A stretch of 64,000 nt of DNA, taken from positions 208,448-272,447 of the forward strand of contig JAODUP010000562.1 of assembly GCA_025642065.1 (NCBI GenBank), in the 5' to 3' direction. Shown piece after piece: positions 39,626 to 51,600 of the stretch. Under the pieces are notes generated by a model, which was given only the letters and a program-made list of their open reading frames with translations, was not told the DNA's origin and did no database searches. The DNA is from Paralvinella palmiformis. Its lineage: Eukaryota; Annelida; Polychaeta; Terebellida; Alvinellidae. A program made the translations under genes and the position numbers. Numbering within the stretch: the first letter of the stretch is position 1; each line of letters starts with the position of its first letter.

Positions 39626-41936
39626 GTAAGTAGCTTTATTTCTGTTGTATTCGGTATAATATCAGACGTTGCCGTTCACTAAATTATTAATGCACTGTTT
39701 TATTAGGTATATCCATTTGTTATGATGTTTTTGTAATATGGTGATTAGCTGTTAACCTTTCGTGGAAAAACGATAGGAGTCTTAAAATGCTCCGCCTAAT
39801 AGCCAGCGCCTTAAATTATATTTGTGGCCAATTTTTCCCTATGGCCGTTATCAGTTTTATTGTGAACGCTTGTTTCTACGTTTATTTTCGGAAGATACCA
39901 CGTTTTCATCAACATCATAGACTGGCTCGTCTGCTGTCATTGCGCGATTGATGTATTATTGTTATAATAGATTTAATTTGGCAGAAAGAGCCGTTTAGTT
40001 TTCAATCCATGATTGCACTTCTGGTGATTTGTTGGGATTAACAAAATCAAGCGATAACTGAATGGCACATACCTATCCAGATCGTACATCATGATATAGA
40101 CGTAATCGTTTGTATTCGGCAACGTCAGGTCAGGTCAGGTTGTTTATCGTGTAATCATTAATGGAACGGAAATTGTTCTGGCTAAAGACGGCCAATAGAG
40201 TCTGGAGTCTCGAAAAATAATTAGAGGGAAGTGAAAGGCGTACACTTGAAGAATATTTCATGATTTTGTCGATATTTATAAATGTTGAAAGAATAAGGAT
40301 AATATGTAATTAGAAACTAAGTTAAATGGAGTATCTAAAGCGGAGTTACAAAGTATTTTGAATTAAGGGCCAATTTCGTTTTCTTCGCCCACAAAGGATA
40401 CAGAGAGACGGACAGTTATACTTATACGTTGAAACCCCCTGGCTCCATTTATATCTTTGAATGTTGTCGGGGCAGTTCTCCCCGTTATTACAATAATCTG
40501 TGGCAGGAAATATTAAAAAAAGGAATGAAGCTAAGAACCGAACGAGAAAAGAAGAAAACAAATACGACCAAGCCATATAAGTTTTCTAACTCGACGACTA
40601 AATTGTCTATTTACTAAGTCACTATTACGTTTCATTTATGTTAATATTGGACCATGAAATATGAATCATTACAGCTCAATGTCTTCACTTTCTACTGACT
40701 ATTAAAACATTGTGAAGAACCATAGAGTTAGTTCAGTGTGTCAGCTGATTCATAAAACCAGGTACAGGGATGGTGAATTAAGCAAGAGAAAAATAAATCG
40801 TAAATATATGCATGTAAATAATGTCTGGCGCTCTATAAGAGCTACAAAAACATTGATCATCGAGATGTGTCGTGCCACATTATCTATATCGTGTAGTCAA
40901 TATAAGTGTGTTTACGGCTTTATACGTAATACGGACTAGCTGGCATGTCCTATGCAACCATGTGGTGACGAATCTTGGTTTGCGAGCCTTAGATTGGACC
41001 ACTCTAGACTCCAGTTATTATCAATTACCAATAATCGAAAACAAGCCATTGTGTTATTCGTGAATACAAGTCGACATTTTGTGATACACATTAGTGTTCC
41101 TCAGTTTGCGCCTTTATTTAATAATTCATAAAGTGAGCCATACCAAATTAAGGCCATTACTGCATAAATATTTGTTTCTCGACATTATTCTTAAGTTTAG
41201 CGTAGCACTATGATTGAAATTTTATGACATTTAGTAAGAATAGCGAGAAATACGTATTTTAGTACCTTCCCAAACTGTGTTCTCTTTGTAATATACAAAA
41301 TATGATAATTCTTAATTTTCAGTTATATTATATTCTTTTCATGTGGAAGCCATTGGTGACGGTATTTGCATGCTAGTTCGTGAGTTTCTGGAATTTCTCA
41401 AATCATGTAACATTAATAATGTATATTGTGGGAAGCAATGAATTCAGTAGCAGGTTGGAAAAATTAAAGCCCCTCTACTACCCAGGACATTATCTACCAT
41501 GAAGTTGACTTTATAAGGGTCACTTGTTATGCTGTAGAATACACAGTAAAAGTATATGATGATCACATTGTACTGACAGCTAGTCAACCGTGAAGTGTTT
41601 AATTTATGCTGGCTAAGGTTATTTTAAATCTCCTTCCCAAACAGAGATTTATTGGTTTAATGTTTTACAGACTACTGGAGTAGCGTCGGTTTATTTTGTT
41701 GAACTGGGAAACTGTCCTACATCCAATATTTGAAGATTGATTTGTTTCTAGAATTGAACTGGTGTATCTACAAAATATTGGTAGAACAGTATATTGGTAG
41801 AATATAATTATTTACTAGCGTAACACAGTTCGACTCTAATCGATTTTCATAGACTAGACGCTACCTGTTGGTTGTAGAGAGGTACAGCTGACTGGGATGA
41901 ATCTTACAATTAAATGTATCAAGTTATTATTGTAGG

Positions 41937-42156
41937 TAAAAGTGTTAGGTGTTTTTATCCCTAAAATAAAAACATTTTGGTAAAAGTGTTAGGTGTTTTT
42001 ATCCCTAAAATAAAAACATTTTGGTAAAAGTGTTAGGTGTTTTTATCCCTAAAATAAAAACATTTTGGTAAAAGTGTTAGGTGTTTTTATCCCTAAAATA
42101 AAAACATTTTGGTAAAAGTGTTAGGTGTTTTTATCCCTAAAATAAAAACATTTTGT
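41937..42156. repeat. 44-bp tandem repeat, five near-identical copies with internal hairpin
   Basis: Units start at 41937, 41981, 42025, 42069 and 42113. Each holds the inverted repeat TGTTTTTAT / ATAAAAACA around a seven-base loop (CCCTAAA), so the array is five evenly spaced potential hairpins. Homogeneity implies a recent expansion. Confidence 0.95.
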
Positions 42157-42831
42157 TTATTGATCAATGTTTATGAGTTTATTAACACCGGATGCCATAT
42201 CGACTTCCATGTTTATGAATCTGCATTAACATATATCACCTTTGCTGAAAGGGACGTCAACTATGGGAGTATCCTGTCGCAGTCTTTCATACGCTAATGG
42301 ATGTACTTAACACCATTTCCAAAATTTTTGACACGTCAGAGAAATTTCCCGTATAGTCCTAATTTGCACCGAAATATTCACACCGGAAGTAATACAAAAA
42401 CCTCCTGGAAATGAACTATGATAGACAAAAATAAAAAAAAAACATTTAGTTCTATCGTTAGGTGGCGAAGTTGATGATTGAAAATGTTGTATTATACAAG
42501 TTATGAAGCAAATACCGTGTAATTGTATGATATTCAGATCAGTAAATACATAAGGGGTGTGTTTAAGCGTGTATTATGCAATATAAAATTGTATATGTAT
42601 ATGCTGGTTAGTGATGAAGTATTGTAACGCTATCGTATCTAGTCTCCAACACCGTAAGAGGTGTAAGTAATTCTTCGATCTTTTCAGTTTGTGTTTAAAT
42701 GTATGCAAGCTTCATACAGTCAGGTAATTTATGTCAGGTAAATATCGTCGCGGATTTGATATTAATTATTGATACCATTTTAAAGAAATAAATTGTAACT
42801 TTTCACAGTAGAAATAAAGCAAGTTCACTCT

Positions 42832-42853
42832 CTATCAGTATATATACTGATAG
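42832..42853. other. Perfect 22-bp palindrome
   Basis: CTATCAGTATA followed by its exact complement TATACTGATAG, with no spacer. Confidence 0.9.
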
Positions 42854-44534
42854 GGAGGACATGCCGGCGCTGATAATAATATCGTTCTGGATGAATTCGT
42901 CAACTGTTAGCAGGACATTTAAAAGAGGTTTGTAAGTATTGCTAATTACATTCTCTATGGTTGCATCCCTGCTTAATAAACATGCACATCAATAATTCAC
43001 GTAGCTTCTTCTTCATATCACTTTGCGCAAACTTACAATAGAGTTGTGTAATGCTTATCTCCTAACTTGCAATGTTCCATCGTTTTGTTTGCTACATCTA
43101 CGGTTAAGACATCCTACGTGTACGTCCTTCGATTTAATTAGCGTGACACTAAAACAAATAATTGTGACATTTAATGTCCTAATTTGTGCACGAACAACTA
43201 CCGAATACGGACAATTGTTTTCGGAGATTACGTATTTAATCAAATAAATACATAATGTAATTAATTAATTATTTAAACTCAGATTTTAAAACTTTATGAC
43301 CGAATTTTAAACAAATCGAAGGGTAATATTGTCAGTAATAAATAGGGTTCACATACGTAGAAAATAAACACGTTGTAGACATTGAAAACATATAACTTGA
43401 TTGTGCGGTTGATCCATACTCAATCAGTTTGTCATTGAGAAAATCAAGGTTATATTTGGGGATTTTTTGTTGGCACACCTAGATTCACCATAGAAAAGTA
43501 CATTTTTAAATAAAAGTGTAAAAACTCATTATTTTAAAATTTCTTTTCAATGATTTAAAGTAAAACAAAAACCAATCTCACTTAAATATTATCGTTTTGT
43601 GAATATTTCCCTTAAGTCACACGAAATGTCCAGAAGTCACTCATGTGTTTGGTTGATCGTTCTGTATATCCTGAGAGAGAACTGAAACATTTACTGGGCT
43701 CGTTGTGCCGATGTTTTGTTAAATGCTCGTCACTAGTCTTTAGATATTGCGACCACTTCTCCGGTTTTTAGGCATGGATAAAGTATTGCTGACATCGGAG
43801 ATATTAAACGAGTATCTTTATACAGACTCCAGTTGTTCACATCTTTGGGAAAATATCATTTGGGCTGCGAGTTTTATTGTGGGCCAGTCCAGCTTATGGA
43901 TAAGGATTATAACAAATTTGTTTCAAGTGATTTACACTATATCAAAATTTATAATAATGATGGCTGCCTCCGATAGATATCGTTTGATCTTCTTCAATCG
44001 AAGCTAAACATCTCGCGCACAATTGTTTAGAACCATCTTTCTGATTTTAACTGGGAAATCGGTACACCGAATTGGTTATCTGTGCCAATCAAATTATTTC
44101 AAGTGATTGTTTGGCGGTTTTTCTGGAGAAAATCACTGTCTCCTCGAAGTCTATTATGTATTCCGAAACTGAACTTATCGTATCAGCTCGTCTTGTGTCA
44201 GGTGTGTTACGTAATTCTGGCTATTCTAGCAAGTCAACATAGCGTGTTAATGCATTACTAACATAACAGCGCGCTAGCTCAATTAACCCGAAAGCGCCAG
44301 CGTTTTACATAGAACACACACTCCCGATTCTACGTTTAATTTATAGCGGGTTCATATTTTCTTTCGATTTGCTAGTTGGCATGACGAGATATTATTTATA
44401 TTGCAGGTGGTTCGATTTGACGAGTGAGCTATCCTAACTACACAACAGATGGCCAAGATACTGTAACGGACCAAGCCGTTTTCTGCCGACCTAGGGTTAG
44501 CATTTAGTGTTTAAACGTGCCTTCGTTTACGACG

Positions 44535-45674
44535 ATGCACGATATATTCTCCGGTGGTTTCCTCGATTTGGTAGTGTTCTGCTTGCTGTCGTTGCTGTTC
44601 TACATCTTTTACTGTGCGCCTGGTCGTAAACCTTACTTGTACTACACCAGTTCATCTTTCACGGATTACGTAATAAAAAGGTGTCCCCGGCTCGGCCAGC
44701 CATTTCAGCCAGCCCCAGTTGCCACGAACCGACATCTTCAGACATTGCTGCCGGGATTTCTGCCTCGACCTTCTGTTGTCGTCGAGCGGGAGTACGTCGA
44801 TCTGCCCGATGGCGGCTGCTGCGCTCTAGACTGGGTCGTCCAGTCCGGTCCGTTCTGCTGCAGGAATGGCGACGGGGGAATGCCGGTGTTCATCGTGCTG
44901 CCCGGCCTCACCGGGGATGCTCGGTCGGCGTCGCATCTTTGCAGCTTTGCCCTGGAAAGGGGATACCGGCCGGTTGTCTTCAACAAACGTGGCCACGGAG
45001 GCTCGAGGCTGAAGACGCCCAAGGTACAGAGTTTCGGCGACCCGGACGACTTCCGGGTCGTCGTCGAATACATCCATTCCAAGTATCCAGACGCGCTGCT
45101 GACTGCCTTCGGATCCAGCGCCGGATCTGGACTGCTCGTGTCCTACTTGGGTGAATACGGTCGAGAATGCATTATCTCGTTTGCGGTGTTGGTATCTCCT
45201 GGATACGATGCTGAATTCCTCTTCAAAAACTGCATCAGGCATCCTTACGACTTCCTGCTGGTATCCATGTTGAAGAATGTGCTCAACCAGAACAGAGACA
45301 TTCTAGCGAAAACCGTCGATATGGACAAAGTGATGCAAGCGAAGAGTCTAATAACAATTGAGCAGGAACTCTACTGTACTCTGTATGGATACAGCTCGAT
45401 GGATGAATACTGGAAGCACAACAATCCGGTGAGGAATCCGACCAATATATCCATCCCAGTGCTAGCCATCAGCAGCTTGGACGACCCAATATGCACCAAG
45501 GAATGCATTCAGTACTCACTGTTCTCCGACAAGATGAACCATTCCATTCTGGTAACGACAGAACAGGGCGGCCATTGCGGCTTCTTGGAAGGATGGAGGT
45601 TTGATCACTGGGCCGACAAAATCGGACTAGACTATCTTGATGCTGCCCTAGAATTTCATAATAGTTCTCAATGA
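44535..45674 (+). CDS. ABHD15: ABHD15-like alpha/beta hydrolase, single exon, 379 aa
   Basis: Uninterrupted reading frame of 379 residues. The ATG at 44535 is chosen because an in-frame TAG sits at 44505 with no other ATG between. Residues 9-27 form one hydrophobic segment, so the protein is probably membrane-anchored. The fold follows the YheT/ABHD1-2-3-15 branch: NRHLQTLLPGFLPR (65-78), LPDGGCCALDW (90-100), oxyanion region VLPGLTGDARS (121-131), FNKRGHGGS (149-157), FGDPDDF (167-173), nucleophile elbow GSSAG with Ser195, acid SSLDDP (Asp316/317) and GGHCGF with His347. The triad looks intact. The RGHGGS, FGDP, SYLGEYG and DEYWKHNNP blocks fit ABHD15 better than ABHD1-3. In mammals ABHD15 takes part in insulin control of fat-cell lipolysis; its reaction is unsettled and no such role should be read into this copy. 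The coding region is GC-richer than its surroundings. Confidence 0.88.
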   Translation: MHDIFSGGFLDLVVFCLLSLLFYIFYCAPGRKPYLYYTSSSFTDYVIKRCPRLGQPFQPAPVATNRHLQTLLPGFLPRPSVVVEREYVDLPDGGCCALDWVVQSGPFCCRNGDGGMPVFIVLPGLTGDARSASHLCSFALERGYRPVVFNKRGHGGSRLKTPKVQSFGDPDDFRVVVEYIHSKYPDALLTAFGSSAGSGLLVSYLGEYGRECIISFAVLVSPGYDAEFLFKNCIRHPYDFLLVSMLKNVLNQNRDILAKTVDMDKVMQAKSLITIEQELYCTLYGYSSMDEYWKHNNPVRNPTNISIPVLAISSLDDPICTKECIQYSLFSDKMNHSILVTTEQGGHCGFLEGWRFDHWADKIGLDYLDAALEFHNSSQ

Positions 45675-46375
45675 ATTTCGCTCACATTCCTGCAGACGAT
45701 ACTACTACACGCGCACAAGTACCGTGTCCTTTCTCTAAACCATTAGAAGTAGACGCAGTTAGAATACTAGGTAGTTAATTACATAAATTAGTTCCACTGA
45801 AATTCTAAAGCAGTTTTGACACTTTGTTCTTGAAGATATATTATGCGCACAATTAAATATAGACGTCTGCGAGGTAAATTCTACACTGCAGGAGTACTAA
45901 GTGTTCATTGTTAACTCTGTTAGCCAATTTATGATAGGGTATATGGAATTAATTAATATAGACTTTTGTGCATAATTATTGTTGCTGTTTTACAGTTATC
46001 ATTGAATGCTGCCGTTATTAATATAATTGTTTAGAATACGTACAGGCTACATATCAGTCACTGCTCAGCTTTGTTAGCATTTTACACTTATATTGACATA
46101 TTGACTTAAGACTGATTAAATCTGATTGTAGTCACAAAATTGTTTTCGCACATTATATAGTGCACTCCAGTCTTAATACTGTTACTACTATTGCACGAGC
46201 GTTCATTTATTAGACATTTAACGTGTTTAGACTTAGCTGGTTTTATTATACATTCAGAATCACATTCCTCTTATTGTCTATAAATTGTAAATTAGAGTCA
46301 ACAAGCGAAGCATCCCAAAATGTTGTTCATATACTTACCTTAGGAGTGGCTGTAAAACAACAACTACACACACAG

Positions 46376-46408
<33 letters not shown>

Positions 46409-46498
46409 GAGAGAAAGAAAGATTTATTGTTATAAACCAACATAGTCACGATAGAACAATTATGTGCAAATACTATTGCAGCAATGTTTTAGCGTATG

Positions 46499-46541
<43 letters not shown>

Positions 46542-46947
46542 TATATATATATATATATCGTTATTCATTTCACCAGTACTTTGTGCATGGTTAGTATTAA
46601 TACTGCTGGAGTATACAAGAGCAACAGATCAGCCAATCAATGGCCAGCAATTTGTTATAAGACACTTATAGTTTTACTCACTCTAGTGATAATTCTTGTC
46701 AGTGTTTAAGGCTGTACGTTTTTGTTGAAATAAATCCATTAAAAATATAATTTAGTTTTTGCATGATTAAATAGACCGTAAACATCTCACTTGATGTGTG
46801 AATATATTTGCATATCATATCTTACCTATAATCAAAACAAACAAAACACTTTACCTTCTGCCAACATGTACACAAACTCATAGTTATTTCTGTATTATGC
46901 TTGGTAGAGTTTATTGGTGTCCGGTCTATCTGATTTGTTCATGCAAG

Positions 46948-46980
<33 letters not shown>
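46376..46980. repeat. CA, GA and TA microsatellites 3' of the hydrolase gene
   Basis: A CA run at 46377-46402, TA runs at 46498-46560 and a TA run at about 46951-46981; the rest is AT-rich. AATAAA at 46730 is one possible polyadenylation signal for the upstream gene, though far from its stop. Confidence 0.85.
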
Positions 46981-46983
<3 letters not shown>

Positions 46984-47389
46984 GTGTATAGATAAAGACA
47001 TAGGAGTTCTCTTCCAGTGCTGATGTTGATGATGGTTTAATCTAATAATAATGTGGGACAAAGAACTAACAAATTACGAAGTAAGTTGTGGTTTCATAGT
47101 AATTTCCACCAATCTCGTTCATATCACACACGCACGCGCGCGCGCACACACATACACGCACGCTCGCACACTGCATATGCAAAGGGACACTAAGTGATGA
47201 ACAGAAATATATGAGAAGTAGCTGTTAAGTTTGAGTAAATCATAATATTTACTCAGGATTGAAGAGATATTTCGTCTAGTTCAGTAATAATCCATTGTGC
47301 AGTATTGCTACTATTGTTTTAGCTTAGTCACTTCGTTGCTTCCATATGTAGGTAGTATACACAACACAATTTTGTCACCTATTCAGCAA

Positions 47390-47632
47390 ACTGTTAAAAG
47401 GCCTAACTCTTCAGTTTGTTCAGATAACACCTTGCGATGCCGGACCTCTGTTCCTAACGCATTCTTAGCCATACCAACAACACGTGGAGTGGCAAACGGT
47501 AATACATGTTTCAGAAAGGCTGCTGCAACCTTTTGGAATAATCTTCCAGTAACCATCAGGAAGTGCAAGACCCTTGATACCTTCAAAAAGAAGATAAAAA
47601 CTAATCTTTTGGTTTCAGATTTTCCTAGCTGA
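47390..47632 (+). pseudogene. 3' end of a non-LTR retrotransposon (LINE) ORF
   Basis: The last 60 or so residues before the TGA at 47630 read like the C-terminus of LINE reverse-transcriptase proteins of the L2/CR1/Jockey groups: a Cys/Arg and Pro stretch, then FRKAAATFWNNLP, followed by a spaced Lys-rich FKKKIKTNLL end. No polymerase domain is present upstream, so this is a 5'-truncated copy. The clade cannot be decided from the fragment. Confidence 0.75.
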
Positions 47633-47756
47633 ATATATTATGTATTTGGCTGGAAAGAATTATGTATTTTTAAATATGTAAATCTGTTATATCCATATAA
47701 TTACAGGTTATATAGGGCGCTATATACATTTTGTAGTTTAACGAAGAATGAAGGAT

Positions 47757-48030
47757 CTGGAGTGTCGAAATATTTCTATGTATAGTTTTTTTTAAATCAC
47801 TGCTGACTGTAAACCGTGGTGTCAAGGTAGTTATCTTATATATGTGTTAACTTACGGTTGAGCCACACGCACGTGTTGTTTCCTGCGAGCTGTGGTGTCA
47901 AATGATATTTTTTATACGCTTCCGCTTTCTGTATTAGTCTACATACAACCACTTCTGCGTGGGCGTGACACATTTATCAGTCACATACGAAAAGCGCATT
48001 ACCTGGGCGACATAGTCTGATGAGCATCCC
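47757..48030 (+). repeat. Dispersed repeat E, copy 2
   Basis: About 275 bases alignable with 24575-24860. Shared blocks include GTGTCGAAATATTT, GTGTTGTTT..CTGCGAGCTGTGGT and GGGCGTGACA..ACGAAAAGCG..TGATGAG. It begins 125 bases after the LINE stop codon, so it may be that LINE's 3'UTR. It is followed by TA repeats. Confidence 0.75.
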
Positions 48031-48031
48031 C

Positions 48032-48064
<33 letters not shown>

Positions 48065-48133
48065 TGGGTCTGCGTATGTATCGATGTGTGGCGACGTGTG
48101 ACGATGATGTTTAAGTGCTGATGAAGCCAGTTG

Positions 48134-48181
<48 letters not shown>

Positions 48182-48214
48182 TAAAATACACACACACACA
48201 CACACACACACACA
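48030..48214. repeat. TA and CA microsatellites
   Basis: TA runs at 48032-48060 and 48137-48180 and a CA run at 48187-48214, following repeat E. Confidence 0.95.
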
Positions 48215-49326
48215 GTTGCTATCGGGTTGAGTCGTGTTGTATCGCTGCTACTAGTAGTGATCTGAATTTATTCTGATTTATGCTTATATTATTCATATGT
48301 TATTCATACCGTGTACTAATATATCACTTTTCCATTTTAGGCTTAATCTTTATTGATGAATTCTTGGCCGTAATGTTCAACATAAAGCCTGGTTTTGTTT
48401 CCATGATAATTTCTTGTTTATCCTCTTCTGGGTTATTTTAGTACTTTGGTATTTTCTTAAATTTTAAAATGATTATTATGGTAATTAAATTATACTTGTA
48501 TTTGAATAAAAGTGTAACACCTGTGCCAGCGCCTTATTTATTATTATAAAACACACAAACATGCAGACACACACACACGAACGGGCACGCACGAGAGACA
48601 GAGAGCTGTTTACTGCCAAAGCTGTTAATTAGTGGAATGACATATTTGTTATCTTGCTTTATCATTAAATTATTTAACACCTATCTGAAGAGTTTCTTCG
48701 TATTCTTTAACAGCCAAAACAGACTATTATTAACCCATTCTTTCAGACATCTCCCTGACTAATTTATTCCGCCCATTTCTATTTCCTAGAACAGTTATTG
48801 GTCACGATATTAACACTGGAAGTAGGTCAAGGTGAATTTATTATAATATTACCAAGTGTTAATAAGTCCATTCTGCGTACGTTTATTTAGAAAGTTTACA
48901 GTTTTTCACAGCATTAATGATATATATTGATTTTGTTAGATATGGTTTTGCAGCATAAGAATTAGTTGAATTCTGATTGAGATCAATCTAGATCTACGCC
49001 AAAGCCGTGTTTATTAGTTACTATCGTTTGTATTTGGTTACAATGCAATTTGAAACCCACAAAGAAAGACACATAAACCACTGCGACATCACATAATCAT
49101 ATACTACATGGTTGTTGCTGCTGAATCCCTCCTCCACATCCTACATTGGAATGGCGGGGGTCCGGTAATTTTACTTTCGGGTATCAATGATGTTTGCAGC
49201 CAATCCATGGAGTAGAAATTGACTGCTCGTATCCAATACGTGAAAACATGTCCAACAGCATAAGCTATCTACTGATCTGAAACGATAGCCGAGTAAATAT
49301 CCGATTCATCTCCTCACTATTTTTCA

Positions 49327-49690
49327 TTGAGCTCCGGTGGCCTAGCGGTTAAGCACCCGGCACTTGGTGCCAATGGTCGCAGGTTCGAACCCCGTAAGAG
49401 GTCGAAACTTTTCCAGGGATTAATTTCTCGGCTCACTACATCGTGGGTGGGTGACCACGTTAAATGGCGCTGCCGTCTCCATTGAATTATTTATAATAAA
49501 GGGGGACGTTAAAAAACCATGAGGACGTAAAACACTCTGGCAGTGACCACCCTCAGGGTATTTCGGCTCCATCTTTCCGTACTGCTCCCCTGTGAGTGGT
49601 GGGGGAGGAGGTTTCTCAACTACTCCAACATAGAGGCTGTGCTGATTAAGCGACAGCCTGGGTATCCTCCCCGAACAACAAAACCTAAAC
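49327..49690 (+). mobile_element. SINE B, full length, about 364 bp
   Basis: Head GGTGGCCTAGCGGTTAAGC (A box) and GCAGGTTCGAACCCC (B box), with the body as in 8208-8553, ending AACAACAAAACCTAAAC. Flanked by CTATTTTTCA (49317-49326) and CTATTTGTCA (49691-49700), a 10-base TSD with one mismatch. Confidence 0.9.
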
Positions 49691-50336
49691 CTATTTGTCA
49701 GGAATCATACCCCGTAAAGTTCTAAACGTGTTTCTAATCATTCATGGAGTTAGATACATGGTATGTGGAAATTTGACGGTCGAGTTGAGTTGAGGTCATA
49801 TACAGATTTTGCCGTTTAATTAATGATATTATTTTATAAGGTGATTAGAAATATAGTGACATGATTTGTTTTCTATTAATACAACACACCTCCTACCCAT
49901 ATATAAACTAAATCGCCTTATTTACACTGACGTGTTTCTATAATTTAAAATGGCATTGCAGTATGCTTACTATTAAAACTTGTATATGTAAAAAACATGT
50001 GCATTATAGACAATACATGCAAATAAGGCCATTTCTTGTTCAAGAATCCATCCTTTTGCTAATCAAATTCACCGTTAAACCGTTAACCTTAAATGATATT
50101 TTCTGTTTATCTGCGCTTAGAGTTTGATAAACTCTTAGATGCCGTATCGATTTGCATCTTCATCACCCGTAACGAACTTAGATGACCTCTGCCGAACGTG
50201 AAGTCACTTATGGGGGAAAGCCCTCTGACACTTTCTGTTTTGGCTTTCAATGGTATCTTATGTATATGCTTCTTTTCCACAACGCGCTATAGTAAAAAAT
50301 ATTTTGTGCTCGTTTACGCGTCGTATCATTGAAGTA

Positions 50337-50616
50337 CAGGACCGGATTTAGGCCTTAAGAGCTCGCTGGCCTAAACGTTTTTGGGGCCCCTTCATGGCGC
50401 ATGTTCACCCGTGTGTCTAAAAATTAAACTTAAAAGACCCACTCCAACTAAACGGAAGCAAATAATTTAAACTGTTTCGAATTAGTTCAGAAGAGTCGCA
50501 TTTAATCTGAAAATATTACCAGGGGCCCCAAGACTAGAAGGTCCTTGGGGCCCCTCTAGTTTTGGGGCTCCTGAGCTGCACCCAATACTAGCCCATTTCT
50601 AAATCCGACGCTCCTG
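50337..50616. mobile_element. Short non-autonomous hAT-like element
   Basis: About 280 bases bounded by imperfect terminal inverted repeats, CAGGACCGGATTTAG on the left and CTAAATCCGACGCTCCTG on the right. Subterminal GGGGCCCC blocks occur near both ends, as in many hAT-derived elements. It has no coding capacity. Flanking bases share only AAGTA, not a clean 8-bp duplication, so the superfamily call is tentative. Confidence 0.55.
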
Positions 50617-50992
50617 AAGTATAACCAATTTTTGTTGCCCATGATGCAATGTTGCGCATTTTACACTTATGGATGACGATTTCTGAAGATGGCTTCCAAA
50701 TATTCCCGACATAATTATTAATCTGGTTACAATCATAAACGCGAAGAGAAAACACACCTTCATTTTGACAGTTTGACGGCAAATCTGATGCTCGAAAATA
50801 ATGTGCACCCTTGTTATATTTACCATGAACACTTAATGCATGTGTTTACAAAATGAAATCGTCCCAGCATCATGTATAGTTATCTATAAGCTCCCACGTG
50901 ATAAGAATTTGACTGGTAGAGTAATAAACATCTTTGTGTATTTCTGTATTCCCCCTAAATCGCGAATCCATGGAAAGGAAACTGCTTAGAAG

Positions 50993-50997
<5 letters not shown>

Positions 50998-51042
<45 letters not shown>
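50998..51042. repeat. (TA)n microsatellite
   Basis: About 45 bases of pure TA. Confidence 0.95.
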
Positions 51043-51046
<4 letters not shown>

Positions 51047-51430
51047 CTGATTGAATCGGCATGTTATTCATCATATAAATAATATAGGTATACATAATGA
51101 AATATGTATACACGATGAATAGCTAGTGATTCATTGGCAGCTGGTGTACCGAGAGTCCGTTATTCCAACAGATCTATACTATGTTAGTGTGGGTTTTTTT
51201 TCTTCAAGGTGTTTCCGGTAGATGTTCGTCACAGACACGTCGCCAATGGCCAGAAATAGTGGCCAATGGCCAATGATTTCCCCAAACGTCAATAGAATGT
51301 TATTTGTCTAGTTATTCTAAACTGTAGCAGCTGTGGTGTATAGATGAAGCCCTTCGGAGGACAGACTGTCTGAATATTCTATTGCTTATGCTTATTCGGT
51401 GCGAACAAGTAGGATGCACTTGTAATTCAC

Positions 51431-51600
51431 GTCTTCAATGGCTAGCTGGTAGTGCGGTCGGCCACGTACCTCTCGCACCTGGATTTCCACCTCGCCCGTG
51501 CTATGTCTGAAGGGTGTGTCATCGTTCAGTTAGCCTCGTTACCTTTCGAGGTCGTTCGGCCTATTTAGGCTGCCGCGAACACAGAAGTGGCCGCAAAACA
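51431..51600 (+). mobile_element. SINE A, diverged, plus orientation
   Basis: Head GGCTAGCTGGTAGTGCGG, then CTGAAGGGTGTGTCATCG, CGTTACCTTTCGAGGTCG and CACAGAAGTGGCCGC in family order. The B box is eroded. Confidence 0.7.

Larger units (their letters stand above)
39626..44504. other. No supported gene besides the tandem array
   Basis: If the 39.1 kb model is real, its remaining exons should lie here or beyond, but none could be tied to it by phase. Contains the 44-bp array and the 22-bp palindrome. Confidence 0.45.

Noticed and set aside
43747..44007. 86-codon open stretch upstream of the hydrolase gene
   Set aside because: No ATG at its start, no recognisable domain, and not joined to the hydrolase, which has an upstream in-frame stop.
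44681..45242. Open frames overlapping the hydrolase in other frames and on the minus strand
   Set aside because: They are shadows of the GC-rich hydrolase coding sequence; only the 379-residue frame has conserved motifs.
49543..49725. Open frame within SINE B, similar in position to one at 8414-8647
   Set aside because: Both are translations of the SINE B body, in opposite orientation relative to it, with no protein similarity.
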